DNA from: Pseudoduganella namucuonensis
GTDB taxonomy: Bacteria > Pseudomonadota > Gammaproteobacteria > Burkholderiales > Burkholderiaceae_D
Assembly: GCF_900116645.1 (NCBI RefSeq)
Contig: NZ_FPBO01000010.1
Coordinates: forward strand, 1 to 64,000
Reading direction: 5' to 3'
Length of the DNA: 64,000 bases
Part shown: positions 1-8,793 of the stretch, one piece after another
How positions within the stretch are numbered: position 1 is the stretch's first letter
Layout of the letters: every line of letters begins with the position of its first letter
Translations under genes and position numbers: made by a program
Notes under the pieces: generated by a model
What the model was told of the DNA's origin: nothing
Databases searched by the model: none
Seen by the model: only the letters and a program-made list of their open reading frames with translations

Positions 1-244
1 GATTGAACGTTTTGCGGCACGCCCGACACCGGTAGCGTGGAAGCCCGTGAGCCTGGCCATGTCGGTATAGCTCGGCCCCTCCACAATGAGGACAGCTCGT
101 GCACGTGGTGGCGAGCATATCCCGGATCTCCCCAGCTTCAGCTCCCTTGCTCCATTCATTCAGCATTTCACGAATGACGCCCCGCTGCTCCGGTGACAGC
201 TCAATTAATTGTGCCGCTAGCGCACTGAACTCACTCTTCTTCAT
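1..244 (-). CDS. IS1595-type transposase, N-terminal part (runs off the window)
   Basis: The frame reads leftward and leaves the window after about 81 codons. The start at 244 is preceded by a good ribosome binding site (GGGAGG). The N-terminus is helical (MKKSEFSALAAQLIELSPEQ) and is followed by a zinc ribbon with two CxxC pairs (CTSCPHCGG, then RCRACRKTF). That layout is typical of IS1595/ISXO2-like transposases, which have a DDE catalytic domain further on, outside the window. Completeness and activity cannot be judged. It is convergent with nothing and lies beyond the terminator of the cstA operon. Confidence 0.7.
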   Translation of the reverse strand, partial: MKKSEFSALAAQLIELSPEQRGVIREMLNEWSKGAEAGEIRDMLATTCTSCPHCGGAELYRHGQAHGLPRYRCRACRKTFN

Positions 245-305
245 CGCCGCCTCCCATGTCTGCAAGTACTTGTCAGACCTGAGTTTGGGCGGGCAGTTCC
301 ACACC
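1..305 (-). mobile_element. Edge of an IS1595-family insertion sequence
   Basis: The transposase start lies about 60 bases inside a sequence that on the minus strand begins GGTGTGGAACTGCCCGCCC (near 305), a plausible left terminal inverted repeat. The other end and any target duplication are outside the window, so the boundary is a guess. Confidence 0.4.
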
Positions 306-321
306 TAGCCGCGACATAGCC

Positions 322-352
322 AAAAAAAACGCCCCGCGGAAGGCGGGGCGTT
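322..352 (-). terminator. Rho-independent terminator of the cstA-ybdD operon
   Basis: A perfect 10-bp stem (328-337 with 343-352) with a five-base loop is followed, on the minus strand, by eight T residues. It sits 15 bases past the ybdD stop codon. Confidence 0.9.
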
Positions 353-366
353 CGGTGGTGGTGGGC

Positions 367-567
367 TCAGCAGCAGCCGCCGCGCTTGCCGGCGCCGCCG
401 TAGCGGGCCTCCTGGCGTTCGCGGAAGAACTCCTCGTAGCTCATCATCGGCTGGTCCGGATGGATCCTCTCGTGATGCGCCACATACGTGTCGTATTCCG
501 GCAGCCCCACCATCAGGCGCATGCTTTGCCCGAGGTAGCGGCCGGCCTGGACCAGCTCGTCGAACAT
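367..567 (-). CDS. ybdD: YbdD/YjiX family small protein
   Basis: This 66-residue protein belongs to the YbdD/YjiX (DUF466) family, which almost always follows cstA/btsT. The family signatures [22 protein letters not shown] and a C-terminal CC are visible. Family knowledge says the small partner supports CstA-type peptide/pyruvate transporters, but the mechanism is unclear. Its ATG overlaps the TAA of cstA by one base (TAATG), so translation is probably coupled. A strong terminator follows directly. Confidence 0.93.
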   Translation of the reverse strand: MFDELVQAGRYLGQSMRLMVGLPEYDTYVAHHERIHPDQPMMSYEEFFRERQEARYGGAGKRGGCC

Positions 568-2627
568 TATTGCACCGCCGGCATGGCGACCATCGGGCTT
601 TCGTTCGCGGTCGGATGGGCCGCGGCGCGGGCGGCCAGCGCGGCGCGCACGCCGAAGCACAGCACGCTCAGCACCACCAGCATGAAGAAGCCGGCCAGCG
701 ACGCGTCCAGGTAGTCGTTGAAGACGATCTGGTGCATCTGCGCCATCGACTTGGCCGGGGCCAGCACCTTGTCCTCGGCGATGGCCGCCGAGTACTTGGC
801 GGCGTGCGCCAGGAAGCCGATTTTCGGGTTGGCGTCGAAGATCTTCTGGTAGCCGGCGGTCAGCGTGCACAGCAGCAGCCACACGGTCGGCGCCATGGTC
901 ACCCAGGCGTAGCGGCCGCGCTTCATCTTGAACAGCACGCAGGTCGCCAGGATCAGCGCGATTCCGGCCAGCATCTGGTTGGCGATGCCGAACAGCGGCC
1001 ACAGCGTGTTGATGCCGCCCAGCGGATCGACCACGCCCTGATACAGGAAGTAGCCCCAGGCCGCCACGCAGATCGCGGTGGCGGTCAGGCCGGCGAAGAC
1101 GTTGCGCGAATCCTTCATCGACGGCGCGAACGCGCCCAGCAGGTCCTGCAGCATGTAGCGGCCGGCGCGGGTGCCCGCGTCCACGGCGGTCAGGATGAAC
1201 AGCGCCTCGAACAGGATGGCGAAGTGGTACCAGAAGGCCATCATGGCCTTGCCGCCGATGACGTTGGACAGGATGTGGGCCATGCCCACCGCCAGGGTCG
1301 GGGCGCCGCCGGCGCGCGAGATGATGGAGTGCTCGCCGACGTCCTTGGCGGTCTGGGTCAGCATCTCGGGCGTGATGTGGAAGCCCCAGCCGGAGATCAC
1401 GGCCGCGGCCGCCTCGGGCGTGGTGCCCAGCAGCGCGGCCGGGCTGTTCATGGCGAAATAGATGCCCGGGTCGATGGTGGACGCGGCCACCAGCGCCATG
1501 ATGGCGACGAAGGACTCCATCAGCATGGCGCCGTAGCCGATGAAGCGGGCGTGGGCCTCGTTCTCGATCATCTTCGGCGTGGTGCCGGACGAGATCAGCG
1601 CGTGGAAGCCGGACACGGCGCCGCAGGCGATGGTGATGAACAGGAAGGGGAACATATTGCCCGACCATACCGGGCCGGTGCCGTCGACGAACTTGGTCAC
1701 GGCCGGCATCTGCAGGTAGGGGGCGACGATGACGATGCCCAGCGCCAGGCCGGCGATGGTGCCGATCTTGAGGAAGGTGGACAGGTAGTCGCGCGGCGCC
1801 AGCAGCAGCCACACCGGCAGCACCGAGGCGACGAAGCCGTAGCCGACCAGCATCCAGGTCAGCTCGGTGCCGGTGAAGTCGAACAGCGGCGCCAGCGCCG
1901 GGTTCTCCTGCACGAACTGGCCGCCGACGATGGCCAGCATCAGCAGCACGAAGCCGATGATGGAGACCTCGCCGATGCGGCCGACGCGGATGTAGCGCGA
2001 ATACACGCCCATGAACAGCGCGATCGGTATCGTGGCCATCACGGTGAAGCTGCCCCACGGCGAGTGGGTCAGGGCCTTCACCACGATCAGCGCCAGCACC
2101 GCCAGGATGATCACCATGATCATGAAGGTGCCCAGCAGCGCGATGTTGCCGGGGATGGGCCCCAGCTCGGACTTGATCAGGTCGCCCAGCGAGCGGCCGT
2201 CGCGGCGCATGGAGATGAACAGGATGATGAAGTCCTGCACCGCGCCGGCGAACACCACGCCGGACAGGATCCACAGCATGCCGGGCAGGTAGCCCATCTG
2301 CGCGGCCAGCACCGGGCCGACCAGCGGACCGGCGCCGGCGATGGCGGCGAAGTGGTGGCCGAACAGCACGTTCTTGTTGGTGGGCACGTGGTCCAGGCCA
2401 TCGTTGAACTTGTAGGCCGGGGTCATGCGGCCGGCGTCCAGGCCGATCACCTTGGTGGCGATGAACAGGCTGTAAAAGCGGTAGGCGATCAGGTACACGC
2501 AGACCGCCGCGACGACGATCCAGACGGCGTTGATGCTCTCGCCCCGTTTCAGGGCGATGAAGCCGAGGGCGCCGGCGCCCAGCAGCGATAGCGCCGCCCA
2601 GCCGGCGCGGCTCAGGTTTTTGTTCAT
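567..2627 (-). CDS. cstA: CstA-type carbon starvation / pyruvate transporter
   Basis: This 686-residue polytopic inner-membrane protein belongs to the CstA/BtsT family; E. coli members import pyruvate or peptides with protons during carbon limitation. The family signature [16 protein letters not shown] lies at about residues 90-105, and hydrophobic segments run throughout. The start at 2627 is chosen because GGAGGAAGC precedes it; an in-frame upstream ATG has no such site. The gene forms an operon with ybdD and is divergent from a Cache-domain two-component system, which may control it. Confidence 0.95.
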   Translation of the reverse strand: MNKNLSRAGWAALSLLGAGALGFIALKRGESINAVWIVVAAVCVYLIAYRFYSLFIATKVIGLDAGRMTPAYKFNDGLDHVPTNKNVLFGHHFAAIAGAGPLVGPVLAAQMGYLPGMLWILSGVVFAGAVQDFIILFISMRRDGRSLGDLIKSELGPIPGNIALLGTFMIMVIILAVLALIVVKALTHSPWGSFTVMATIPIALFMGVYSRYIRVGRIGEVSIIGFVLLMLAIVGGQFVQENPALAPLFDFTGTELTWMLVGYGFVASVLPVWLLLAPRDYLSTFLKIGTIAGLALGIVIVAPYLQMPAVTKFVDGTGPVWSGNMFPFLFITIACGAVSGFHALISSGTTPKMIENEAHARFIGYGAMLMESFVAIMALVAASTIDPGIYFAMNSPAALLGTTPEAAAAVISGWGFHITPEMLTQTAKDVGEHSIISRAGGAPTLAVGMAHILSNVIGGKAMMAFWYHFAILFEALFILTAVDAGTRAGRYMLQDLLGAFAPSMKDSRNVFAGLTATAICVAAWGYFLYQGVVDPLGGINTLWPLFGIANQMLAGIALILATCVLFKMKRGRYAWVTMAPTVWLLLCTLTAGYQKIFDANPKIGFLAHAAKYSAAIAEDKVLAPAKSMAQMHQIVFNDYLDASLAGFFMLVVLSVLCFGVRAALAARAAAHPTANESPMVAMPAVQ

Positions 2628-2791
2628 GCTTCCTCCAAGATGGTGTGTGGTTGTGCGCGCCGTTGTCGGACCCATGCACGGCTTATGGACAGTATTCAGG
2701 AATCAAATATCTGCCACAAGCGCAGCACTACGCAGTTGGGCTACGTACAAATACGGAGGGGGAGCAAGCCCGCCCGGCGTACAATTCGGCC
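2628..2791. promoter_or_regulatory. Divergent promoter region between cstA and the sensor kinase
   Basis: This 164-base non-coding gap must hold both promoters. It contains a direct repeat, CTACGCA (2728-2734) and CTACGTA (2741-2747), 13 bases apart, which could bind the NarL-type regulator encoded next door. No convincing -10/-35 pair was assigned. Confidence 0.35.
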
Positions 2792-4162
2792 ATGAAACTG
2801 CGCCAAAAAGTCATCTTCCTCGCGATCGTCCCGCTGGTCCTGGCGCTGTTCGCGATCGCCCTCACGGTGCGGCACCAGGTCAACATCCTCGGCCAGCAGC
2901 AGCGCGATACCATCCAGCAAGCCTACTTGGCCAGCAAGGAGGCCGAGCTCGAGCACTACGTGACCCTGGCCAGGCACTCCATCAAGCGCCTGTACGAATC
3001 CGGCCGCGACGACCCGGCCACCCTGGACGAGGCCAAGCGCATCCTCGGCTCGCTCAGTTTCGGCGACGATGGCTATTTCTTTGTCTACGACATGCAGGGC
3101 CACGCGCTGATGCACCCGCGCCAGCCCGAGCTGGTGGGCCAAAACCTGTGGTCGCTGAAGGACCAGAACGGCACGCCGACCATCCAGCGCCTGCTGGCGC
3201 GGGCGAAGGAGGGCGGCGGTTTCGAGCGCTACTACTGGGTCAAACCGTCCAGCCACCAGGCCGCGCCCAAGCTGGGCTATGTGATCCCGATGGAAAAGTG
3301 GGGCTGGATGCTGGGCACCGGCATCTACCTGGACGACGTCGACCGGGCGCTGGCCAAGATAGACACCCAGCAGCGCGGCAACATCCAGGGCACCATGCTG
3401 TGGATCGCCTTCATCGCCACCGCCGCCGCCGTGGTGGTCGGCATCTCCGGCCTGGCGCTCAACATCAGCGAGTCGCGCGTGGCCGACGCCAAGCTGAAGG
3501 CGCTGGCCCAGCGCGTGGTGGAGTCGCAGGAGGAGGAGCGGGCGCGGCTGTCGCGCGACCTGCACGACGGCATTTCCCAATGGCTGGTGTCGATCAAGCT
3601 GCAGATCGAGGCCGGCATCATCCGCCTCGGCGGAAAGGCCGAGCAGCGCGAGAAGGCCCAGGCCGTGTTCGAGCACACGGCCGAGCAGCTGAACAACGTG
3701 CTGGGCGAGGTGCGGCGCATCTCGCACAACCTGCGCCCGGCCATCCTGGACGATCTGGGCCTGGCGGCCGCGCTGGACCACTTGGCCGAGGAATTCCGCG
3801 AAGGCAGCGCCATCCCCGTGCTGTTCACCACCGACGGCTGCACCGAGGAACTGGCGGACGTCGCCAACACGGTGCTGTTCCGCATCGCCCAGGAGGCGCT
3901 GACCAACATCGAGCGCCACGCCGGCGCCAGCCACATCGAAATCAGCCTGGTCGAGGACGTCCGCGACGAGCGCCGCGGCGTCACCCTGCGCATCGCCGAC
4001 GACGGCCACGGTTTCGACGCCGACGGCATCGCGGTCCATCCCAAGCGCGGCATCGGATTGCGCAATATGATGGAGCGCATGGACGCGATCGGCGGAAAAT
4101 TCAGCATCGCCTCCTCGCCGGGCGGCACCGTGGTGCTGGCCCATGTCGCCAACGAAACCTGA
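2792..4162 (+). CDS. Cache-domain sensor histidine kinase (HisKA_3 type)
   Basis: This 456-residue membrane sensor has TM1 at about 7-26, a periplasmic single-Cache-like domain (about 30-190, containing DDGYFFVYDMQG and GWMLGTGIYLDD), and TM2 at about 200-222. A NarX/DegS-type dimerisation domain follows with phospho-acceptor H258 in RDLHDGISQW. It ends in an ATPase domain with N box (EALTNIERHAG) and G box (DDGHGFD). Cache domains of this kind bind small organic acids. It lies 24 bases upstream of its response regulator and divergent from cstA, so a role in sensing a carboxylate and inducing uptake is inferred. The start at 2792 directly precedes TM1; the ribosome binding site is weak. Confidence 0.92.
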   Translation: MKLRQKVIFLAIVPLVLALFAIALTVRHQVNILGQQQRDTIQQAYLASKEAELEHYVTLARHSIKRLYESGRDDPATLDEAKRILGSLSFGDDGYFFVYDMQGHALMHPRQPELVGQNLWSLKDQNGTPTIQRLLARAKEGGGFERYYWVKPSSHQAAPKLGYVIPMEKWGWMLGTGIYLDDVDRALAKIDTQQRGNIQGTMLWIAFIATAAAVVVGISGLALNISESRVADAKLKALAQRVVESQEEERARLSRDLHDGISQWLVSIKLQIEAGIIRLGGKAEQREKAQAVFEHTAEQLNNVLGEVRRISHNLRPAILDDLGLAAALDHLAEEFREGSAIPVLFTTDGCTEELADVANTVLFRIAQEALTNIERHAGASHIEISLVEDVRDERRGVTLRIADDGHGFDADGIAVHPKRGIGLRNMMERMDAIGGKFSIASSPGGTVVLAHVANET

Positions 4163-4186
4163 ACGCCAACGAACCTGAAGCGGCCC

Positions 4187-4807
4187 ATGACGATCAAGAT
4201 ACTTCTGGTGGATGACCACCCACTTGTGCGGGACGGCCTGCGGGCCCGCCTGGAAGCCGTGCCCCAGTTCGAAGTCGTGGCCGAGGCCGGCGGCGCGCAG
4301 GAGGCGCTGGAGCAGGCGCGGCACTGCGCCATCGACCTGGTGCTGATGGATATCAATATGCGCGGCGGCAACGGCATCGAGGCCACCGCCCAGTTCCGCC
4401 AGCTGTTTCCCGCCATCGCCGTGCTGATCCTGTCCATGCACGACAAGCTCGAATACGTGTCCCAGGCGATCCAGGCCGGCGCCCGCGGCTACGTGCTCAA
4501 GGACGCGCCCGGCAAGGACATCGTGGTCGCCATCGAGACCGTCATGTCCGGCGGCATCTATTACAGCACCGCGCTGGCGCGCCAGCTGGCCAAGCCGCTG
4601 ACCCAGGACTCCCAGCTCACCTCGCGCGAGCACCAGGTGCTGCAGCACATCGCCAACGGCCAGTCCAACAAGCAGATCGCGCGCGACCTCGACCTGTCGG
4701 TGCGCACGGTGGAGACCCACCGCCTGAACATCAAGCGCAAGCTCGGCATCGAGGGCCAGGCTGAACTGATCCGCTACGCCGTCCAGTTCGCCAGCGGCCA
4801 GCCCTGA
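4187..4807 (+). CDS. NarL/LuxR-type response regulator
   Basis: This 206-residue regulator has a receiver domain (residues 3-120) with acidic pocket D9-D10, phospho-acceptor D55 (LVLMDINMRG) and K106-region YVLKDAP. A LuxR-type helix-turn-helix follows (about 143-205; LTSREHQVL, SNKQIARDLDLSVRTVETH). It is the partner of the kinase immediately upstream, and probable targets include the divergent cstA operon. An imperfect GC-rich hairpin follows the stop without a clear T tract. Confidence 0.94.
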   Translation: MTIKILLVDDHPLVRDGLRARLEAVPQFEVVAEAGGAQEALEQARHCAIDLVLMDINMRGGNGIEATAQFRQLFPAIAVLILSMHDKLEYVSQAIQAGARGYVLKDAPGKDIVVAIETVMSGGIYYSTALARQLAKPLTQDSQLTSREHQVLQHIANGQSNKQIARDLDLSVRTVETHRLNIKRKLGIEGQAELIRYAVQFASGQP

Positions 4808-4967
4808 GCGGGGAGCGCGCACGCCAGCGCGCAAAACCTGTCCAATCAGCAATTTCTGATATATTCCTGCATCTTGATTCCCAAGAATATAGATTGATTG
4901 TTCGCATAGGATTGTGTGTTGCTTTTTGGTAAGCAAAATATTGCCTATCGTCAATATTTGTACTACC

Positions 4968-6170
4968 ATGACAGACACTGCCAACACCGAGATACCGATG
5001 TCTTCGTCCGAACCGAGCCCGTTTCCGTTGGTGGGCCTCCAAGCGGTGTCCAACGCTCAGAACGAGTGGGTGGCGCTGTCTTTCCGCGTTCCGGCCGCCC
5101 CCGGCGACGCCCTGGCTGCGTTGCTGGCGGCGCTGGCGTATCCCGACGTCCACGCCGCGCTGGCGCCGCTGGACTACGTCGTCTCGCTGCCCGACCCGCT
5201 GGCGCTGGACGCCACCCACCTGGAACAACTGCCGCCGGCGCGCGTGGTGCTGGTGGTGCCGGCCGCCGCCTGCGCCGAGCCCGCCGTGCAGGCGCGCTGC
5301 AAGCAACTGGCCGAGCGGGGCTACCGCGTGCTGGTCGACGGCGAGGCCGGGATCCACGCCGGGCGCTGCGCCATCCGCGGCATGGCCCACGACTGCGCCC
5401 GGGAACTGCCGGGCCCGCTCGCCATGCTGACCATGTCCGGCCCCAACCTGGCGCGCAACGTCGGCGACGCGGCGCGGCTGGCCGAGGCGCGCCAGGCCGG
5501 ATTCGACTGGTTCAGCGGCGACTACGCCCTGCATCCCGAGCGCGACGGCAACGGCGGCGACGGCACCTCGCGCAAGCGCCTGCTGGCGCTGCTCGGCCTG
5601 CTGGCGCGCGACGCCGACTCGCGCGAACTGGAAATCCTGCTCAAGCAAGACCCGGCGCTGGCCTACCACCTGCTCAAGGTGGTCAACTCCGCCGCGTTCG
5701 CCCCCAGCTCCCCGATCCACAGCTTCGGCCAGGCCATCAACGTGCTGGGCCGGCGCCAGCTGCAGCGCTGGCTGCAACTGCTGCTGTACGCGCGCCAGGC
5801 CGAGGACGGCGCCGCCAACGCGCTGCTGCCGCTGGCGGCCGTGCGCGCCGCGCAGATGGAGGCGCTGGTCAAGCAGCGCGGCGGCGACCGCGACCAGCAA
5901 GACATGGCCTTCGTGGTCGGCGTCTTCTCGCTGCTCGACGTGTTGCTCGACATGCCGATGACCGAGATCGTCAGCGCCCTCAGCCTGGACCTGGAAGTGG
6001 TGATGGCGCTGCTCGACCGCGCCGGCGCGCTGGGCGAGCTGCTGGCGCTGGTCGAACGCGACATCGCCGACGGCGGCGCGCTGCGCGGACTGGGGCTGGA
6101 CCACGAAAGCTGGTGGGCCAGCCAACTGCAAGCCCACCACTGGGCCATCCAGGTCAGCAGGAACCTCTAA
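4968..6170 (+). CDS. HDOD domain protein with degenerate EAL-like N-terminus (YuxH-like)
   Basis: The 400-residue protein has a C-terminal HDOD region (about 190-370; LLKQDPALAYHLLKVVNSAAF, GQAINVLGRRQLQRWLQL). The N-terminal half resembles the EAL fold of YuxH proteins but keeps no EAL catalytic signature. Such proteins are usually non-enzymatic signalling scaffolds. It ends two bases before the c-di-GMP enzyme downstream, so the two are probably co-transcribed. The start is uncertain: ATG 4968 or the in-frame ATG 4998; neither has a strong ribosome binding site. The AT-rich upstream region (4850-4960) probably carries the promoter. Confidence 0.8.
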   Translation: MTDTANTEIPMSSSEPSPFPLVGLQAVSNAQNEWVALSFRVPAAPGDALAALLAALAYPDVHAALAPLDYVVSLPDPLALDATHLEQLPPARVVLVVPAAACAEPAVQARCKQLAERGYRVLVDGEAGIHAGRCAIRGMAHDCARELPGPLAMLTMSGPNLARNVGDAARLAEARQAGFDWFSGDYALHPERDGNGGDGTSRKRLLALLGLLARDADSRELEILLKQDPALAYHLLKVVNSAAFAPSSPIHSFGQAINVLGRRQLQRWLQLLLYARQAEDGAANALLPLAAVRAAQMEALVKQRGGDRDQQDMAFVVGVFSLLDVLLDMPMTEIVSALSLDLEVVMALLDRAGALGELLALVERDIADGGALRGLGLDHESWWASQLQAHHWAIQVSRNL

Positions 6171-6172
6171 CC

Positions 6173-8215
6173 ATGCTAGCGCACCCGGTCGCCGACTTCC
6201 TCAGCAGCAGCGCAGCCTTGTGCGACGCGGTGCTGCGCCTGCGCGGCGCCGCGCTGGCCGACGAGTTGGGCCGGATCGCGCGCGGCGTCGTCAACAGCCC
6301 CGAGGGGCGCTACGTGGCCGCCGGCAGCGAAGCGCAGGCGCCCTACCAGGGCAGCCTGGTGCAGGAAATCCAGTTCGAGGACCAATACTTCGGCCACTTC
6401 GAAGTGGGCGGGCGCGCCCACTACAGCGACAGCGAGCGCCAGCACCTGGCCAGCCTGGCCACCCTGGCCGCCAGCGTGCTGCAAGTGCACTCCATCGCCC
6501 AGCGCAGCGCGCACGCCTACGTGCAGGTCGAGGCTCAACTGCAACACCAGTCCCAGATCCTCGACCAGATCCACGAATCCGTGCTCACGATGGACCTGAA
6601 CGGCTTCATCACCAGCTGGAACAAGGGCGCCGAGCGGCTGTTCGGCTACAGCCCGGTGGAAGCGCTGGGGCGCAACATCCTGTTCCTGTACGACGACGAG
6701 GACATGGGCTTCCACGACGCCTTCCTCGAGCAGGGCGGGCGGCTGATGGAGGTGCGGCGCAAAAAGAAGTCCGGCGAAGTGTTCTGGGCCAGCCTGTCGC
6801 TGTCCACGCTGCACGACCAGGACAACAAGCCGGTGGGCCTGATCGCCTACCTGACCGACATCACCGAGCGCAAGCTGGCCGAGGAGCGCATCCACCACCT
6901 GGCCTACTACGACGCGCTGACCAACCTGCCCAACCGCACCCTGCTGACCAAGCTGGTCGACCAATCGCTGACGGCCGCGCAGCGCAACAAGACGCACGGC
7001 TGCCTGCTGTTCATCGACCTCAACCGCTTCAAGCTGATCAACGACACGCTGGGACGGCGGGTGGGCGACGAACTGCTGCGCGAAGTCGCGCAGCGCTTCC
7101 GGGTCGCGCTGCGCGACCAAGACCTGGTGGCGCGGCTGGGCGGCGACGAATTCGCCGTGGGGCTGTTCGACATCCACCAGCACTACGAAGCCAGCATGGT
7201 CGCGCAAAAGCTGCTCGCCACCCTGAGCGAGCCGTTCCTGATCGGCGGACAAGACCTGCGCGTGGGCGCCAGCATCGGCATCAGCGTCTTCCCGCAGGAC
7301 GGCGCCGACGCCGAGACCTTGCTGAGGCTGGCCGACATCGCCATGTACCGCGCCAAGCAGCAGGGCGGCGACACCGATGGCGAGCACGTCGCCTTCTACA
7401 GCCGCGACATGAACCAAGGCATGCAAGAGCGCATGCGCATCGAAAGCGGGCTGCGCGCCGCGCTGGGCAGCGGCCAACTCGAACTGCACTACCAGCCCAA
7501 GTTCTCGATTTCCAGCGGACAAATCATCGGCGCCGAAGCGCTGGTGCGGTGGCGGCATCCCGAGCGCGGGCTGGTGCCGCCGGCCGAATTCATCCCCCTG
7601 GCCGAAGCCACGGGGCTGGTGGTGCAGGTGGGCGAATGGGTGCTCGAAGCCGCGTGTTCGCAGGCGCAGACGTGGAAGCAGGCGGGGCTGCCGCCGATAC
7701 GGCTGGCCGTCAACGTCTCCGCGCGCGAATTCACCTCCGCCTTGCCCGGGCGGGTGACCGAGACGCTGAAGCGCTACGGACTCGAGCCGTCCTGGCTCGA
7801 GCTCGAGATCACCGAAAGCACGCTGATGCACAACATCGACCGGGTGATCGGCATCATGGACCGCATCACGGCGCTGGGCGTGACGTTATCGCTGGACGAC
7901 TTCGGCACCGGCTATTCGAGCCTGTCATATCTGAAGCGGTTCCCGATCGACACCCTGAAGATCGACCGCTCCTTCACCACCGGCATCCCGAGCGACGCCA
8001 ACGACTGCGCGATCGCCAGCACCATCATCAGCATCGCCCAGCAGCTCAAGCACAAAGTGATCGCCGAAGGGGTGGAGACGGTGGAGCAGCTCGCGTTCCT
8101 CAAGACATCCGGATGCGACGAAGTGCAAGGGTACTTGTTCTCCAAGCCCTTGCCGGCGGTCGAGTTCGAGAAGGCGCTCAGGGAGAATTGGACGCCGGTG
8201 CAAGTCCCTGTATAA
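6173..8215 (+). CDS. PAS-GGDEF-EAL cyclic-di-GMP synthase/phosphodiesterase
   Basis: The 680-residue protein has a GAF-like N-terminus (about 1-120), a PAS sensor with PAC segment (about 130-240), a GGDEF domain with an intact G323-G-D-E-F327 active site, and an EAL domain with intact E455-A-L457 and the DDFGTGYSSL loop. Both catalytic signatures are preserved, so it may make and degrade c-di-GMP, with PAS/GAF input deciding the balance. No membrane segment is seen, so it is cytoplasmic. It starts two bases after the HDOD gene stop and ends 12 bases before tRNA-Ser. Confidence 0.92.
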   Translation: MLAHPVADFLSSSAALCDAVLRLRGAALADELGRIARGVVNSPEGRYVAAGSEAQAPYQGSLVQEIQFEDQYFGHFEVGGRAHYSDSERQHLASLATLAASVLQVHSIAQRSAHAYVQVEAQLQHQSQILDQIHESVLTMDLNGFITSWNKGAERLFGYSPVEALGRNILFLYDDEDMGFHDAFLEQGGRLMEVRRKKKSGEVFWASLSLSTLHDQDNKPVGLIAYLTDITERKLAEERIHHLAYYDALTNLPNRTLLTKLVDQSLTAAQRNKTHGCLLFIDLNRFKLINDTLGRRVGDELLREVAQRFRVALRDQDLVARLGGDEFAVGLFDIHQHYEASMVAQKLLATLSEPFLIGGQDLRVGASIGISVFPQDGADAETLLRLADIAMYRAKQQGGDTDGEHVAFYSRDMNQGMQERMRIESGLRAALGSGQLELHYQPKFSISSGQIIGAEALVRWRHPERGLVPPAEFIPLAEATGLVVQVGEWVLEAACSQAQTWKQAGLPPIRLAVNVSAREFTSALPGRVTETLKRYGLEPSWLELEITESTLMHNIDRVIGIMDRITALGVTLSLDDFGTGYSSLSYLKRFPIDTLKIDRSFTTGIPSDANDCAIASTIISIAQQLKHKVIAEGVETVEQLAFLKTSGCDEVQGYLFSKPLPAVEFEKALRENWTPVQVPV

Positions 8216-8227
8216 TGCTGCGGTCTA

Positions 8228-8317
8228 GGAAACGTGGCCGAGTGGTTGAAGGCAACAGTCTTGAAAACTGTCGACGGGGAGACCTGTTCGTGAGTTCGAA
8301 TCTCACCGTTTCCGCCA
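8228..8317 (+). tRNA. tRNA-Ser (anticodon UGA)
   Basis: A 90-nt class II tRNA: acceptor GGAAACG (8228-8234) pairs with CGTTTCC (8307-8313), with discriminator G and encoded CCA. The anticodon loop CTTGAAA contains TGA. It has a long variable arm (about GACGGGGAGACCTGTTC) and T-arm GTGAG-TTCGAAT-CTCAC. Confidence 0.96.
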
Positions 8318-8330
8318 AGAAATAAAACAA

Positions 8331-8354
8331 AGCCGCGTCAGCGGCTTTTTTTTA
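8331..8354 (+). terminator. Terminator of tRNA-Ser
   Basis: Stem AGCCGC (8331-8336) / GCGGCT (8341-8346), loop GTCA, followed by a run of eight T. Confidence 0.88.
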
Positions 8355-8360
8355 TTCTCT

Positions 8361-8408
8361 TGGCGGAAACGAGCAGGGCGCCTGCGCGCCCTGCGCGTGA
8401 GATTCGAA
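8361..8408 (-). repeat. Inverted partial copy of the tRNA-Ser 3' end, split by a hairpin
   Basis: TGGCGGAAACG (8361-8371) and GTGAGATTCGAA (8397-8408) are together the exact reverse complement of the tRNA 3' end (8295-8317). They are separated by a 25-base insert (8372-8396) that holds a perfect 9-bp stem, GCAGGGCGC / GCGCCCTGC. It is not a functional tRNA. Confidence 0.8.
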
Positions 8409-8743
8409 GGTCCCGAGCGTACTCGCGAGGGGCCGCTCCGAATCGCCCAATTGCTGCCCGCGGGGCGGGCAGCTTCGCGCGCCGAGGGCGCGCGTCGTAT
8501 CCCCTGACTTTCGGCCGCGCCAGCGGCAGTTTTTCCAAATAACAACAATTCCGACGCCATAGCCGGATGCTCGTCAAATCGAGCCTTAGCGCCATAACGG
8601 GTGATTTAACGAGCATGAAAGTGCGACAGTCGGCGGTACTCAGCACGAATGACGCCTTCGACATCGAGCAACGATGACGACCACTTGCGTAACCAAGACA
8701 AAGTGTCTACTGGTGGGGATGCCGATCCCAAGGGGCGCGAATG
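8409..8743. other. Non-coding stretch between tRNA-Ser and the SGNH hydrolase gene
   Basis: The first part is GC-rich with short palindromes continuing the tRNA-derived repeat. The second part (about 8540-8740) is lower in GC. Open frames on both strands lack a ribosome binding site and recognisable protein features. I see no gene here; it may be degraded mobile DNA next to a tRNA integration target. Confidence 0.5.
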
Positions 8744-8772
8744 AAAAATGCCCGGAGATACCGGGCATTTTT
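8744..8772 (-). terminator. Terminator after the SGNH hydrolase gene
   Basis: An 11-bp stem (AAAATGCCCGG 8745-8755 with 8761-8771), loop AGATA, flanked by A and T runs so it can act on both strands. It sits 21 bases past the SGNH stop codon. Confidence 0.85.
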
Positions 8773-8793
8773 GATTTCGCCGGGGTGATGGCT

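Noticed and set aside
367-2679. Other-frame long frames over cstA and the kinase
   Set aside because: Same reason: composition artefacts of high-GC DNA in frames that do not carry the family motifs.
8360-8664. Small genes in the tRNA-Ser downstream region
   Set aside because: Frames lie on the repeat, are Arg-rich and lack ribosome binding sites.
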